DNA of 64,000 nt from NCBI RefSeq assembly GCF_900110735.1, contig NZ_FOET01000005.1, forward strand, positions 62,001 through 126,000, read 5' to 3'. The notes under the pieces were generated by a model. The model was not told the DNA's origin and searched no databases. It saw only the letters and a list, made by a program, of their open reading frames with translations. Within the stretch, counting starts at the first letter, position 1, and each line of letters begins with the position of its first letter. This document shows positions 50,335 through 61,684 of this stretch, piece by piece. Both the position numbers and the translations under genes were made by a program. The stretch is from Streptomyces radiopugnans (GTDB taxonomy: Bacteria; Actinomycetota; Actinomycetes; Streptomycetales; Streptomycetaceae).

Positions 50335-51846
50335 ATGGACGTGAACGCGGCGGTCGCCGCAGTGGCAGCGATCGCCGGGGTGTGCACCGGCGTGTTCGCG
50401 ATGCTCGCGTTCCGCTGGAGCGAACGAGAGCAGGCCCGTCCCACGCGCAGCTCGCTGCACACCGAGGCGGTGCTGCCGCCCGGAGTGGACACCGTGCTGT
50501 CCGTGCTGCGCTCCTCCGCCGTGGTGCTCGACGAGGCCGACGCCGTCGTCAAGGCCAGCTCGGCCGCGTACGCCCTCGGGCTGGTGCGCGGCGGGAGGCT
50601 CGCGGTGGAGCCGATGCTCAAGATGGCCCGCGACACCCGCCGCGACGGTGAGATCCGCCAGGTCGAGCTGGACCTGCCGCGCCGCGGGACGGGCCGGGGC
50701 GAGGCCCTGGCGGTCTCCGCGAGAGTGGCGCCCCTGGGCTCCCGGCTGGTGCTGCTGCTGGTCGAGGACCTGACCGAGGCCCGCCGCATAGAGGCGGTGC
50801 GGCGCGACTTCGTGGCGAACGTCAGCCACGAGCTGAAGACCCCGGTCGGCGCGCTGTCGCTGCTGTCGGAGGCCGTGATGGACGCCTCCGACGACCCGGA
50901 GGCGGTGGAGCGCTTCGCCGGGCGCATGCAGACCGAGGCGACCCGACTGACCAACCTCGTCCAGGAGCTGATCGACCTCTCCCGGGTGCAGAACGACAAC
51001 CCGCTGGAGGACTCCGAACCGGTCCGGGTGGACGAGCTGGTGGCCGAGGCCATCGACCGCTGCCGCCAGGCGGCGGGCGTCAAGCAGATCACCATGGCCA
51101 CCGGCGGCACCGCCGACCTGCACGTGTGGGGCAACCGCGGCCAGCTCGCGGCGGCGCTGGGCAACCTGGTGGAGAACGCGGTGAACTACTCCCCGGCCCG
51201 CACCCGGGTGGGCATCGCCGGACGCCGGGTCGCCGCCCCGGGCGGGGACATGATCGAGATCGCGGTGACCGACCAGGGCATCGGCATCTCGGACAAGGAC
51301 AAGGACCGGATCTTCGAGCGGTTCTACCGCGTCGACCCGGCCCGCTCCCGGGCCACCGGAGGCACCGGCCTGGGTCTGGCCATCGTCAAGCACGTGGCCG
51401 CCTCGCACGGCGGGGAGGTCACGGTGTGGAGCGCGGAGGGCCAGGGCTCCACCTTCACCCTGCGCCTGCCGGAGGCCGCCAGCGCGCGCGAGCGTGCCGA
51501 AGCCCGGAGGCTGGAGAGGGAGCGGGCCGGCGGCGCGCTGCGCGAGCCGGCGGAATTCGACGACGGCGACCCCGATGACGACGGCGACGACGTGCACAGA
51601 ACCGGCCCCGGCCCGGACCGCCCGGCCGCCGCCGACCTGGCCGATTCCGACGACCTGGTCGATGCCGACACCCCCGACGACCCCGCGTACGGCAGCCCGT
51701 ACGGCGCGGGCGACGGCCCCGTGCCTCCGTACGGGGTCTCCCACCGGACCCCCACCAAGCCCCGCGGTCTTCCCCGCGGGACCCACCGAACCCCCCACGA
51801 CTCCACCGATCACCACCCTGATCCCGCCCCGGAGGTCCTCCCGTGA
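50335..51846 (+). CDS. phoR: Phosphate sensor kinase PhoR
   Basis: 503 residues. One N-terminal membrane span (AAVAAIAGVCTGVFAMLAF), a PAS-like region, HisKA with NVSHELKTPVGAL, and HATPase_c (NLVENAVNYSP, DQGIGIS, GGTGLGLAIVKHVAASHGG). The C-terminal 110 residues are disordered, Asp/Pro/His-rich. It phosphorylates PhoP at low phosphate; the phoP start overlaps its stop (GTGA). Confidence 0.97.
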   Translation: MDVNAAVAAVAAIAGVCTGVFAMLAFRWSEREQARPTRSSLHTEAVLPPGVDTVLSVLRSSAVVLDEADAVVKASSAAYALGLVRGGRLAVEPMLKMARDTRRDGEIRQVELDLPRRGTGRGEALAVSARVAPLGSRLVLLLVEDLTEARRIEAVRRDFVANVSHELKTPVGALSLLSEAVMDASDDPEAVERFAGRMQTEATRLTNLVQELIDLSRVQNDNPLEDSEPVRVDELVAEAIDRCRQAAGVKQITMATGGTADLHVWGNRGQLAAALGNLVENAVNYSPARTRVGIAGRRVAAPGGDMIEIAVTDQGIGISDKDKDRIFERFYRVDPARSRATGGTGLGLAIVKHVAASHGGEVTVWSAEGQGSTFTLRLPEAASARERAEARRLERERAGGALREPAEFDDGDPDDDGDDVHRTGPGPDRPAAADLADSDDLVDADTPDDPAYGSPYGAGDGPVPPYGVSHRTPTKPRGLPRGTHRTPHDSTDHHPDPAPEVLP

Positions 51847-52523
51847 CCCGAGTGCTCGTCGTCGAGGACGAGGAATCGTTCAGCGACGCACTGTCGTACA
51901 TGCTGCGCAAGGAAGGTTTCGAGGTGGCCATCGCGGCCACCGGCCCGGACGGGCTGGAGGAGTTCGAGCGCAACGGCGCCGATCTGGTGCTGCTCGACCT
52001 GATGCTGCCGGGACTGCCCGGCACCGAGGTGTGCCGCCAGCTCCGCGGCCGCTCGAACGTGCCGGTCATCATGGTGACCGCCAAGGACAGTGAGATCGAC
52101 AAGGTCGTCGGCCTGGAGATAGGGGCCGACGACTACGTGACCAAGCCCTTCTCCTCCCGCGAGCTGGTGGCCCGCATCCGGGCCGTGCTGCGGCGGCGCG
52201 GCGAGCCGGAGGAGGCCGCCCCGCAGGCGCTGGAGGCCGGACCGGTGCGGATGGACGTGGACCGGCACGTGGTGACGGTCTCCGGCGCCAAGGTCGACCT
52301 GCCGCTGAAGGAGTTCGACCTGCTGGAGATGCTGCTGCGCAACGCCGGGCGCGTGCTGACCCGCATGCAGCTCATCGACCGGGTCTGGGGCGCGGACTAC
52401 GTCGGCGACACCAAGACGCTGGACGTGCACGTCAAGCGGCTGCGTGCCAAGATCGAGCCGGACCCGAGCGCGCCCCGCTACCTGGTGACGGTGCGGGGGC
52501 TGGGCTACAAGTTCGAGCCGTGA
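51843..52523 (+). CDS. phoP: Phosphate response regulator PhoP
   Basis: 226 residues. OmpR-type: receiver with LVVEDEESFSDAL, phospho-Asp in LVLLDLMLPG, and VTKPFSSRELVARI; winged helix with VDLPLKEFDLLEMLLRNAGR and VTVRGLGYKFEP. Very close to known Streptomyces PhoP. It controls phosphate scavenging and represses nitrogen and antibiotic genes, including cross-talk with GlnR, which is also in this window. Confidence 0.98.
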   Translation: MTRVLVVEDEESFSDALSYMLRKEGFEVAIAATGPDGLEEFERNGADLVLLDLMLPGLPGTEVCRQLRGRSNVPVIMVTAKDSEIDKVVGLEIGADDYVTKPFSSRELVARIRAVLRRRGEPEEAAPQALEAGPVRMDVDRHVVTVSGAKVDLPLKEFDLLEMLLRNAGRVLTRMQLIDRVWGADYVGDTKTLDVHVKRLRAKIEPDPSAPRYLVTVRGLGYKFEP

Positions 52524-52627
52524 CGGGTCCGTGACGGGCCGGTGAAGGGGCCCGTGACCGGCTCACGGAGGGACCCCGCGGGTCCCGCCGCGCCCGGGAT
52601 CCGGCGCGGCGGCGGCCTGCGCGGTGC

Positions 52628-52676
52628 GACGCGGGTGGGGGCCGCTCCCCGATCAGGAGCGGCCCCCACCCGCGTC
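52628..52676. terminator. Very strong bidirectional terminator
   Basis: Perfect 21-bp arms (left arm starts GACGCGGGTGGGGGCCG, right arm ends CCCCCACCCGCGTC) with a 7-nt loop, between phoP and the convergent lipoprotein gene. Confidence 0.93.
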
Positions 52677-52726
52677 CGTGCCCCGGGCGGCCTTCGCACG
52701 CCGGCCGGGGCGGGGCCTGACGGGGG

Positions 52727-53419
52727 TCACTGCCCTCCGGTGTCCTCGGTGCCGCCGTCCTCCTGGGAGTTGCCGATCTCGCCCTGGGTGTCGTCGTCGC
52801 CGCTGTCGTTGGCGCCCTCGTCCTGGCCGTCCGGGTCGTCCTCCTCGGGGGCGCCCGGGGTCTGGGTCGGGGAGGCGTCCGGGTCGGGCAGGCCGGACTC
52901 GGTCGGCGCCGGGGCGCCGCTGGGACCGAAGTCCTTCCAGGTGCCCGCGGCCGGGACCACGGTGGCGCGCAGCTCCACCCGGCCGGTCGAGCTGAGCTCG
53001 AAGACCAGCGGCTGGGCGTTGCCGGCCTCGATGCCGGCCTGCTCGGGGTCGTCGATGATCGCGGAGGCGTTGCCCTCGCCGCCGAGCGCCAGGGAGCCGC
53101 CCGCGGGGACGGTCAGCTCCTGCTCGCCCTCGGCCGGGCTCAGCTCCACGCGCTGCCCGTCCACCGTGATGGACTCCAGCGTCTGGTCCTCGGTGCCGCC
53201 GTTGAAGATGCGCGCCGAGACGGAGGCGGGGCCGGAGCCCTCCTCGGAGGTGACGACGTTGACGTTCTGGACCTTGATGTCGTCGACCTCGGCCGAGGCG
53301 TTGTCGGGGTTGATGTTCAGGCTCTGCGCGTCCGGCCCGGCCCCGCAGGCGGTCAGGGACGCGATCGAGAGCGCGAGAGAGCTGGCGGCGAGGGCGCCGC
53401 GTCGAAGGCTGCTGCTCAC
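52727..53419 (-). CDS. Secreted lipoprotein (DUF461/PCuAC-like fold)
   Basis: 230 residues from GTG. The signal peptide ends in a lipobox SLTAC. The mature domain is beta-rich (VSARIFNGGTEDQTLESITV, VPAGGSLALGGEGNASAIID, PLVFELSSTGRVELRATVVP), resembling the copper-chaperone-like DUF461 family, but the Met/His copper motif is not seen. A 60-residue acidic Pro/Asp/Gly tail follows. It converges on phoP. Confidence 0.87.
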   Translation of the reverse strand: MSSSLRRGALAASSLALSIASLTACGAGPDAQSLNINPDNASAEVDDIKVQNVNVVTSEEGSGPASVSARIFNGGTEDQTLESITVDGQRVELSPAEGEQELTVPAGGSLALGGEGNASAIIDDPEQAGIEAGNAQPLVFELSSTGRVELRATVVPAAGTWKDFGPSGAPAPTESGLPDPDASPTQTPGAPEEDDPDGQDEGANDSGDDDTQGEIGNSQEDGGTEDTGGQ

Positions 53420-54016
53420 GGCGGCGGCAACTCCTTGCGGGATGGATGGGTCTGTCGGCGGGCTCAGAGTACCGACCCCGCGAAACGCCCCCGCACCCGA
53501 CCCGCCCCACAGCCCTCCGAGTGCCGCATCCGGCGCGGGCGCGAGGGGATCCCGGGCGGGGTGCGGGGAGGCGGGGAGGTTTCCGTGCGGGGCCGGGGGG
53601 CGGTGGGAGCCGGCGGGGGCGCGTTCCGCGGAATATCGACTGCACGTCCGTACGAACGATTACGAGCATTCCGGGGAAGTGCCGGTGAAGGAGGCGGGGA
53701 AGTTCGCCGGAAAACATCGCCCGGGGCCGTTCGCCCGTGCGCTGATCAATTCGCTTCCGGCCGTTCGACCGGATCAACGATACCGACAAAACGGACGTAC
53801 AGGTGTTTCGGTCAAGCTCTGCGGAGCGCTTCCGCGTGCGATTCCCGCCCCGCGCAGACCCCCTCCGACCTGCGGATTCCTGCTCTCCGGGGGCCCGCGC
53901 AGCACGATCCGGGCGTTGTTGTCAAGCCCCGAGATATGCCCTGACCTGCGAAAACGCCATTCAGAAGAGGGCGTTCCCGTGTTACCCTGGATAGCCACGG
54001 AAGGGGTACCTGTCAC
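53420..54016. other. 597-bp intergenic region before carD
   Basis: The first 200 bp are very GC-rich, followed by an AT-richer half from about 53640. No ORF fits Streptomyces codon use. It should hold the promoters of the lipoprotein gene and of carD. One candidate carD promoter is at 53960-53988. No RNA structure was recognised. Confidence 0.45.
53960..53988 (+). promoter_or_regulatory. Candidate carD promoter
   Basis: TTCAGA, 17 bp, TACCCT, 28 nt upstream of the carD ATG. Acceptable spacing but weak elements. Confidence 0.33.
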
Positions 54017-54499
54017 ATGACGTTCAAGGTTGGCGACACCGTGGTCTATCCCCATCACGGGGCCGCGCTGATCGAGGCTATCGAAACTCGCCAGATCAAA
54101 GGCGTGGACAAGACCTACTTGGTTCTGAAGGTCGCCCAGGGCGACCTGGAGGTGCGCGTCCCGGCGGAAAACGCGGAGCTCGTCGGCGTGCGTGACGTGG
54201 TCGGCCAGGACGGCCTCGACCGGGTCTTCGAGGTGCTCCGCGCGCCCTACGCCGAGGAGCCGACCAACTGGTCCCGCCGGTACAAGGCGAACCTGGAGAA
54301 GCTCGCCTCCGGCGATGTCATCAAGGTCGCCGAGGTCGTGCGCGACCTGTGGCGCCGGGAGCGCGAGCGCGGACTCTCCGCCGGTGAGAAGCGGATGCTC
54401 GCCAAGGCGCGCCAGATCCTGGTGAGCGAGCTGGCCCTCGCGGAGAACACCAACGAGGACAAGGCCGAGACGCTGCTGGACGAGGTCCTGGCGTCCTGA
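54017..54499 (+). CDS. carD: CarD-family RNA polymerase-binding regulator
   Basis: 160 residues. N-terminal RNA-polymerase-interaction (Tudor-like) domain: [41 protein letters not shown]-terminal helical DNA-binding domain: [40 protein letters not shown] with the conserved Trp (NWSRR) that wedges the upstream edge of the -10. It stabilises the open promoter complex at rRNA and other promoters; essential in mycobacteria. Confidence 0.97.
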   Translation: MTFKVGDTVVYPHHGAALIEAIETRQIKGVDKTYLVLKVAQGDLEVRVPAENAELVGVRDVVGQDGLDRVFEVLRAPYAEEPTNWSRRYKANLEKLASGDVIKVAEVVRDLWRRERERGLSAGEKRMLAKARQILVSELALAENTNEDKAETLLDEVLAS

Positions 54500-54990
54500 A
54501 CCGGACGGCACCCGCCCGGACCGGCGGCCCCGGCGAGCCGGCGGTGACCGGTGCGGCGTACCGGACAAGGCCCGCCGCCCGTGTCCGGCCCCTGTGACGG
54601 ACGTCCGCCGTCCGCCACCATCCGTCAGCAAGACATGCGGGATGTGAAGGCGACACATGTCGCAGCTCCGGCGGCCACCGGCCGGCGGACGCGAGGAGTG
54701 CCGCGGCGCCCCGGTGGCGACACGAGTCGTCGCCGGGCGCTGCGGCATGTCGGGGGAGCGCACACGGGTGTCCGTCGGGTTCTCCGGTGCGCGGGGCTGC
54801 CGGAACGCGGTTGTACGGGGTCGTACGGGCCGCCCGCGATACTCGGTGCCGGGCTGCCCGGTGCCGGAAGCGCCGGGCCCGGGCGGCTGCTCGACCGGTC
54901 GTCACGGAAGGGTCCGGTCGGGGCCTCGCACCCGGCACGCTGATTGCCATACCCACCTCCGCCGAGGAAACAAACCTGAACGGGCGACCA
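54500..54990. other. 491-bp intergenic region between carD and ispD
   Basis: Contains GC-rich self-complementary sequence after carD (for example ACCGGCGG...CCGGCGGT near 54520-54550) that could terminate transcription, and the ispD promoter region. The ispD frame is open through part of this stretch, but no start there has a convincing ribosome-binding site. Confidence 0.4.
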
Positions 54991-55776
54991 ATGCCAGACG
55001 AAACCAGGCACGCAGAAGCGATCGACGGCGCGCCGTCCCCCCGCACCGCGGCGGTCATCCCCGCCGCGGGCCGCGGCGTACGGCTCGGCCGAGGCGCACC
55101 CAAGGCGCTGCGCCCGCTCGGCGGCACCCCGATGCTCGTCCACGCCGTCCGCGCGGTCGCCCGCGCCCGTACGGTCTCGCTCGTGGTCGTCGTGGCACCG
55201 CCCGACGGTGCCGCGGCCGTCCGCACGCTCCTGGACGAGCACCCCCTGCCCCAGGCCGCCGGCGACACCGACGTGATGGTCGTCACCGGCGGCGGCACAC
55301 GGCAGGAGTCGGTCGCACGCGGGCTGGCGGCGCTGCCCGGCGACGTCGACACCGTCCTCGTCCACGACGCCGCCCGCCCGCTGGTCCCGGTGGAGACGGT
55401 GGAGGCCGTGGCCGCCGCCGTACGGGCCGGAGCGCCCGCCGTCGTCCCCGCGCTGCCCGTGGCCGACACCGTCAAGCAGATCGCGCCCGGCACGCCGGCC
55501 GGGGAGCCCGAGCCGGTCGTGGCCACCCCCGAGCGGTCCCTGCTGCGCGCCGTGCAGACCCCCCAGGGCTTCGACCGGACCGTCCTCGCCAAGGCCCACG
55601 CGGACGCACCGCGCGAGGGCGAGGGCGCCACCGACGACGCCGGGATGGTCGAGCGGCTGGGCGTGCCCGTGGTGCTGGTGCCCGGCCACGAGGAGGCCTT
55701 CAAGGTCACCCGCCCCCTGGACCTCGTGCTCGCCGAGGCCGTACTCGCCCGCCGGAGGGTCACCGATGGCTTCTGA
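54991..55776 (+). CDS. ispD: 2-C-methyl-D-erythritol 4-phosphate cytidylyltransferase
   Basis: 261 residues. Nucleotide loop [20 protein letters not shown], catalytic [15 protein letters not shown] and [11 protein letters not shown], then [14 protein letters not shown] and VQTPQGF. It makes CDP-methylerythritol in the MEP isoprenoid pathway. The ATG has a weak ribosome-binding site; a start further upstream cannot be excluded. ispF begins inside its 3' end. Confidence 0.96.
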   Translation: MPDETRHAEAIDGAPSPRTAAVIPAAGRGVRLGRGAPKALRPLGGTPMLVHAVRAVARARTVSLVVVVAPPDGAAAVRTLLDEHPLPQAAGDTDVMVVTGGGTRQESVARGLAALPGDVDTVLVHDAARPLVPVETVEAVAAAVRAGAPAVVPALPVADTVKQIAPGTPAGEPEPVVATPERSLLRAVQTPQGFDRTVLAKAHADAPREGEGATDDAGMVERLGVPVVLVPGHEEAFKVTRPLDLVLAEAVLARRRVTDGF

Positions 55777-56269
55777 GCGCGCCTCTTCCCCCGCCCTGCC
55801 GCTGGTCGGCATCGGCACGGACGTGCACGCCTTCGAGGAGGGCCGCGAACTGTGGTGCGCCGGCCTGCTGTGGGAGGGGGAGACGCACGGCCTGGCCGGG
55901 CACTCCGACGGCGACGTCGCCGCGCACGCCGCCTGCGACGCCCTCTTCTCGGCGGCCGGACTCGGCGACCTGGGCGCCCACTTCGGCACCGGCCGCCCCG
56001 AGTGGTCCGGTGCCGCGGGCACCGTGCTGCTGGCCGAGGCCGCCCGGATCGTCCGTGCCGAGGGCTTCGAGATCGGCAATGTGGCGATCCAGGTGATCGG
56101 TGTGCGGCCCAAGATCGGCAAGCGCCGCGCGGAGGCGCAGAAGGCGCTCTCGGAGGCGGCCGGCGCGCCCGTGTCCGTCTCCGGCACCACCACCGACGGC
56201 CTGGGCCTGACCGGCCGCGCCGAGGGACTGGCGGCCGTCGCCACGGCGCTGGTCGTGCGCCGCGCCTGA
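55766..56269 (+). CDS. ispF: 2-C-methyl-D-erythritol 2,4-cyclodiphosphate synthase
   Basis: 167 residues. Metal ligands in IGTDVHAF and [24 protein letters not shown] and [19 protein letters not shown] are family signatures. It overlaps ispD by 11 nt. A 29-residue portion around [12 protein letters not shown] resembles the usual loop. The two enzymes act one step apart in the MEP pathway (IspE between). Confidence 0.97.
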   Translation: MASERASSPALPLVGIGTDVHAFEEGRELWCAGLLWEGETHGLAGHSDGDVAAHAACDALFSAAGLGDLGAHFGTGRPEWSGAAGTVLLAEAARIVRAEGFEIGNVAIQVIGVRPKIGKRRAEAQKALSEAAGAPVSVSGTTTDGLGLTGRAEGLAAVATALVVRRA

Positions 56270-56354
56270 CCCGGGCCCGCCCCGGAGCCCGGTCCGCGAC
56301 CGGTCCGTGTCCGGCCCGCACCGCCCCCCTTGCGTTTCCGACTACCCTTGACCC

Positions 56355-57767
<1,413 letters not shown>

Positions 57768-57817
57768 GCCCGCGCGACCCGGAGCGCGGCCTCGAACCGC
57801 CCCCGCCCGCCCACCCG

Positions 57818-57857
57818 TTCCACCGAACTCCATCGAACTCCACCGAGTTCCACCGAG
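57818..57857. repeat. Four tandem 10-bp repeats before rlmB
   Basis: Units TTCCACCGAA, CTCCATCGAA, CTCCACCGAG, TTCCACCGAG are consecutive, in the gap between cysS and rlmB, 26 nt before the ATG. Possible slippage-generated 5' leader element. Confidence 0.65.
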
Positions 57858-57882
57858 CAGCAAGAAGAGATGAGTGATCCCG

Positions 57883-58833
57883 ATGGCCGGGAACAGCCAG
57901 CGCCCGAACCGCCGTACGTCCAACAAGAAGGGCGCGCAGGTCGGCAGTGGCGGCAAGCGGCGCCGCGGCCTCGAGGGCAAGGGCCCCACGCCGCCCGCCG
58001 AGATGCGCAAGGGCCACGTCAAGAACCGCATCGCCGGCGCCAAGGCCCGCCAGTCCGCCCGCCGCCCCGCGGCCCGGCGCGGCGGCAAGGGCACCTCCGA
58101 ACTGGTCGTCGGCCGCAACCCGGTGGTCGAGGCGCTGCGCGAGGGCGTGCCCGCGAGCACGCTGTACGTGCAGCAGTTCATCGACAACGACGAGCGCGTG
58201 CGCGAGGCCCTCAAGCTCGCCGCCGACCGCGGCGGCATCCATCTGATGGAGGCCCCGCGCCCCGAGCTGGACCGGATGACGAACGGCCTCAACCACCAGG
58301 GCCTGGTCCTCCAGATCCCGCCCTACGAGTACGCCCACCCCGAGGACCTGTCCGCGGCCGCCTACGACGACGGCGAGGACCCGCTGATCGTCGCGCTCGA
58401 CGGCGTCACCGACCCGCGCAACCTGGGCGCGGTGGTCCGCTCCGTCGCCGCCTTCGGCGGCCACGGCGTGGTCGTCCCCGAGCGCCGCGCGGCCGGCATG
58501 ACCGCGGGCGCCTGGAAGACATCGGCCGGCACCGCCGCCCGCACCCCGGTCGCCCGGGCCACCAACCTCACCCGCGCCCTGGAGGCGTACCAGAAGGAGG
58601 GCCTGTTCGTGGTCGGCCTGGCCGCCGACGGCGAGGCCGAGATCCAGGACGTGGCCGCGCTCGACGGCCCGCTGGTGATCGTGGTCGGCAGCGAGGGCAA
58701 GGGCCTGTCCCGGCTGGTCGGCGAGACCTGCGACATGCGGGTGCGCATCCCGATGCCGGGCGGCGCCGAATCCCTCAACGCCGGTGTCGCCGCGGGCGTG
58801 GCCCTCTACGAGGCCGCCCGCCGCCGCGCGTGA
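57883..58833 (+). CDS. rlmB: rRNA 2'-O-methyltransferase (RlmB/TrmH family)
   Basis: 316 residues. N-terminal basic arm (about 70 residues, [23 protein letters not shown]) for RNA, then the substrate-binding [14 protein letters not shown], and the SPOUT knot motifs [28 protein letters not shown] and [17 protein letters not shown]. It methylates a ribose in 23S rRNA (G2251-type; exact site inferred). The start was chosen at ATG; a GTG nine bases upstream is the alternative. Confidence 0.93.
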   Translation: MAGNSQRPNRRTSNKKGAQVGSGGKRRRGLEGKGPTPPAEMRKGHVKNRIAGAKARQSARRPAARRGGKGTSELVVGRNPVVEALREGVPASTLYVQQFIDNDERVREALKLAADRGGIHLMEAPRPELDRMTNGLNHQGLVLQIPPYEYAHPEDLSAAAYDDGEDPLIVALDGVTDPRNLGAVVRSVAAFGGHGVVVPERRAAGMTAGAWKTSAGTAARTPVARATNLTRALEAYQKEGLFVVGLAADGEAEIQDVAALDGPLVIVVGSEGKGLSRLVGETCDMRVRIPMPGGAESLNAGVAAGVALYEAARRRA

Positions 58834-58851
58834 CCCCGCGCCCGCCCGGGC

Positions 58852-58885
58852 CTTGACGGACCCCCGACAGATCGGGACCGTCAAG
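58852..58885. promoter_or_regulatory. CTTGACGG-N18-CCGTCAAG inverted repeat
   Basis: Perfect 8-bp arms 18 bp apart, between rlmB and the DoxX gene, 31 nt before the latter's start. Could be an rlmB terminator, but the arms contain -35-like TTGAC, so an operator for the DoxX gene is equally plausible. Confidence 0.4.
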
Positions 58886-58916
58886 GCAGTGTCCTATGCG
58901 TCCGTCACTCGGTTAG

Positions 58917-60713
58917 ATGAGTGTGGACACCAGAACACCCCGCGGTTTCTTCGACGACGAGCCGGTGCTGAGCACGGTCAAGGTGCCCAGCGACCCGGCC
59001 GAGGTCGTCGTCAACCACGCCAGCTTCCGGGTGCGGCTCGCCTCGCCGCCGCCCCGCGGCCGCGTGCTGACCGGGGCCGACGTGCCGCCGGCGGCGCACG
59101 GCGCCGTCCCGGTCCGCCGCCCGGCGGCCGGGCGGCGCGCGCCCGTGGTGTGGAGCGGCCGGACGGAGCCCGGCGACGTACGGGCCACCCGGCTGCTCCA
59201 GGCGGTACGCCGCGCGAGCGCGGGCGCGGACGGCGCCGGCGGGGACGAGGCGGGCAACGCCACCACACAGGTGCTGCCGCGCGTGGTGCCGCGCCCCGCG
59301 CCGGGCCCGGACGGCGGCCCGCGCACCACGGTGCTCCCCGCCCTCGACGACACCCCCGGCAGCGGCGGTCCCACGATCATCGCCCCCCGCGCACCCCGGC
59401 CGCCCGAGCGCCCGCTGCCGGCGGGTGTGCGCCCGGCCGGGGGCGCGTACGGCGCGTCGGACGCACCGGGCGCCCCGCTCCGCCCCTTCGAGCGGTACGA
59501 GCCCGGCGAGCCGTACGAGCCCGCCGCCGGTGACCGCGACGGCGGGTACGGCAACGGGTACGGCGACGCGTACGACGACGGGCCGGACGGCTACGACGAC
59601 GGATACGACGGGCCGGACGGCTACGAGGAGGAGGACCCGCGCGAGGAGGCCCGCCGCCACGCCCGGCACGGCTTCTACCCCGACCGCCGCATCAACCTCG
59701 GCGTCGTACTGCTGCCCCTGCGGATCCTCCTCGGCTTCGTCTCCGTCTACGCCGGGATGGGCAAGCTCTGCGACCCGGTCTACTTCGATGGCGACGAGCG
59801 CGGCTCCCTGGTGGCCTGGCTGGGCTCGCTCCAGCCGTGGGCCGTCGCCGCCCCGCTGCGCGACTTCGCGGTCGACCACCCCGTCGGCGCCGGGCTCACC
59901 GTGGCCTTCCTCCAGATCGTCATCGGCGTGCTGACCTTCATGGGGCTGTGGCAGCGGGCCGCCGCGGGCCTCGGCGCGCTGCTGTCGGCGGCCCTGATCC
60001 TGACGGTGAGCTGGCGCACGGTCCCGGTGTACGACGCCCCGGACTTCATCTACCTGGCCGCCTGGAGCCCGCTGGTCATCGCGGGGGCGCCGTACTACTC
60101 GCTGGACGCGCGCCTGGCGGGCGAGGCCTGGCGGCGGCTGGGCCCGCGCGTGGAGGTGTGGGAGCTGCGCCGGCGCGTACTGCGGCGCGGCGCGGCCGTC
60201 GCCGCGGTGGTGCTCGGCCTGACGCTGCTGGTCGGCTCGGTGCTGGGCAGCGCGGTGCGCTCGGCGCAACTGGCCACCGTGCCCCGGCCGGGCGAGCCGC
60301 TGACCAACAACCAGCCGGGCTCGCCGCTGCCGCAGCGGTCCACCGGCGGTCCGAGCCCGTCCACCTCGGGCACGGGAGCGGGGGTGCCGGGGGCGGGCGA
60401 CGGCTCGTCGCCGAGCCCGTCCACCTCCGGCACCGGGGACGCCAATCCGAGCGCGGGCAGCACCGGCACCGGGGAGCGGCCGGGCACACCGAGCCAGGGG
60501 CAGACGGTGGAGGCGCCGCGGCAGCCCGCCGCCCCGCCCGTGCCCGAGCCGGACGTTCCGACCGGCCCCGGCGGCCCGGGCGGCACCGGGGACACCGGCG
60601 CCGCGGGCGGTACGGGCGGCGGCGAGGACGACGGAGACGGGGGCGACGGAGGAGCGGGCTCCGGCGACGGTGGCGGCAGCGGCGGCGGCGCACTGGGCGG
60701 CCTCCTGGGCTGA
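58917..60713 (+). CDS. DoxX-family membrane protein with long low-complexity tails
   Basis: 598 residues. Residues 1-250 are a hydrophilic, Pro/Arg-rich then Asp/Gly/Tyr-rich segment (YGNGYGDAYDDGPDGYDDGY). Residues about 260-400 form a DoxX four-helix membrane domain (LGVVLLPLRILLGFVSVYAG, MGKLCDPVYF, LRDFAVDHPVGAGLTVAFLQ). A fifth hydrophobic span is near 435, then a Ser/Thr/Pro/Gly extracellular tail with PSPSTSGTG repeats. DoxX proteins often join thiol/redox complexes. Length is well above a usual DoxX (130-180 residues). Confidence 0.88.
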   Translation: MSVDTRTPRGFFDDEPVLSTVKVPSDPAEVVVNHASFRVRLASPPPRGRVLTGADVPPAAHGAVPVRRPAAGRRAPVVWSGRTEPGDVRATRLLQAVRRASAGADGAGGDEAGNATTQVLPRVVPRPAPGPDGGPRTTVLPALDDTPGSGGPTIIAPRAPRPPERPLPAGVRPAGGAYGASDAPGAPLRPFERYEPGEPYEPAAGDRDGGYGNGYGDAYDDGPDGYDDGYDGPDGYEEEDPREEARRHARHGFYPDRRINLGVVLLPLRILLGFVSVYAGMGKLCDPVYFDGDERGSLVAWLGSLQPWAVAAPLRDFAVDHPVGAGLTVAFLQIVIGVLTFMGLWQRAAAGLGALLSAALILTVSWRTVPVYDAPDFIYLAAWSPLVIAGAPYYSLDARLAGEAWRRLGPRVEVWELRRRVLRRGAAVAAVVLGLTLLVGSVLGSAVRSAQLATVPRPGEPLTNNQPGSPLPQRSTGGPSPSTSGTGAGVPGAGDGSSPSPSTSGTGDANPSAGSTGTGERPGTPSQGQTVEAPRQPAAPPVPEPDVPTGPGGPGGTGDTGAAGGTGGGEDDGDGGDGGAGSGDGGGSGGGALGGLLG

Positions 60714-60792
60714 ACGGGACCCTCGCGCGGGCCACGGCGCGGCCCCGGTGACGCCCACCGGGGCACACCCGGAACGGACCGACAGGGCCGGA

Positions 60793-61536
60793 CTAACGGG
60801 AACGGCCGTGGCCCGCGAGCTCCCTGGCGGCCTCGCTGAGGTCCTTGGCGGTGTCGATGGCCCGCCAGTACGCGCCCTGCGGGATCGGGAAGCCCGCCAG
60901 GGCGCGTTCGCGCGCCAGCCGGGGGAAGGTGGTCCGCTCGTGGTCGCCGCGGTCGGGCAGCAGCGCCGTGAAGGGCGCGGAGAAGACGTAGATGCCCGCG
61001 TTGATCAGGTACGGCGAGGGCGGGGCCTCGATGAAGTCCAGGACGTGACCGAACTCGTCGGTCTCCACGGCGCCCCAGGGGATGCGCGGGCGGGCCAGCG
61101 CGAGAGTCGCGGTCGCGTCGCGCTCGGCGTGGAACTCCGCCATCTCCCGCAGCGAGAAACGCGTCCAGATGTCCCCGTTGGTGGCGTACCACGGCTCGTC
61201 GGGGCGGGGGAGGGAGGCGGCGGCGTACTTCAGGCCGCCGCCTCGGCCGAGGGGCTCCTTCTCGACGACGGTCGTCACCCGCAGCGGCAGGCCGGCACCG
61301 TCCAGCCACTCCTGGAGCACCTCGGCGAGATGGCCGCAGGAGACCACGGCGTCGGTGACGCCCTCGGCGGCCAGCCAGGCGAGCTGGTGGCCGATGATCG
61401 GGGTGCCCGTGCCGGGGATCTCGACCATCGGCTTGGGGCGGTCGTCCGTGTACGGACGCAGCCGCGACCCCTGGCCGCCGGCCAGGACCACGGCCTGGGT
61501 GGGATACGTGTGCGCGAGCTGGTCGTCGAGTGTCAT
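60793..61536 (-). CDS. Sugar-1-phosphate nucleotidyltransferase
   Basis: 247 residues. NTP-binding loop AVVLAGGQGSRLRPYTDDRP, then PKPMVEIPGTGTPIIGHQL, catalytic GDIW and a C-terminal NAGIYVFSAPF. Related to mannose-1-phosphate guanylyltransferase / glucose-1-phosphate thymidylyltransferase. It makes a nucleotide sugar for wall or exopolysaccharide; the sugar is not evident. The ATG was preferred over a long upstream extension because it is followed by family sequence. Confidence 0.9.
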   Translation of the reverse strand: MTLDDQLAHTYPTQAVVLAGGQGSRLRPYTDDRPKPMVEIPGTGTPIIGHQLAWLAAEGVTDAVVSCGHLAEVLQEWLDGAGLPLRVTTVVEKEPLGRGGGLKYAAASLPRPDEPWYATNGDIWTRFSLREMAEFHAERDATATLALARPRIPWGAVETDEFGHVLDFIEAPPSPYLINAGIYVFSAPFTALLPDRGDHERTTFPRLARERALAGFPIPQGAYWRAIDTAKDLSEAARELAGHGRSR

Positions 61537-61684
61537 GCGGTGACGATAAGCGCACCCGTTCCCGGGTTCCTCCGGCGCCCGCTCCGCGCGGCCGCGCCCG
61601 AGCACGCGGGAGGCGTGAAAGAGGTGGGAGGCACGGTACGTACGGCGGAGCAGCCCCCTCGCACCCGGGGGCCGCGCCGGTCGG

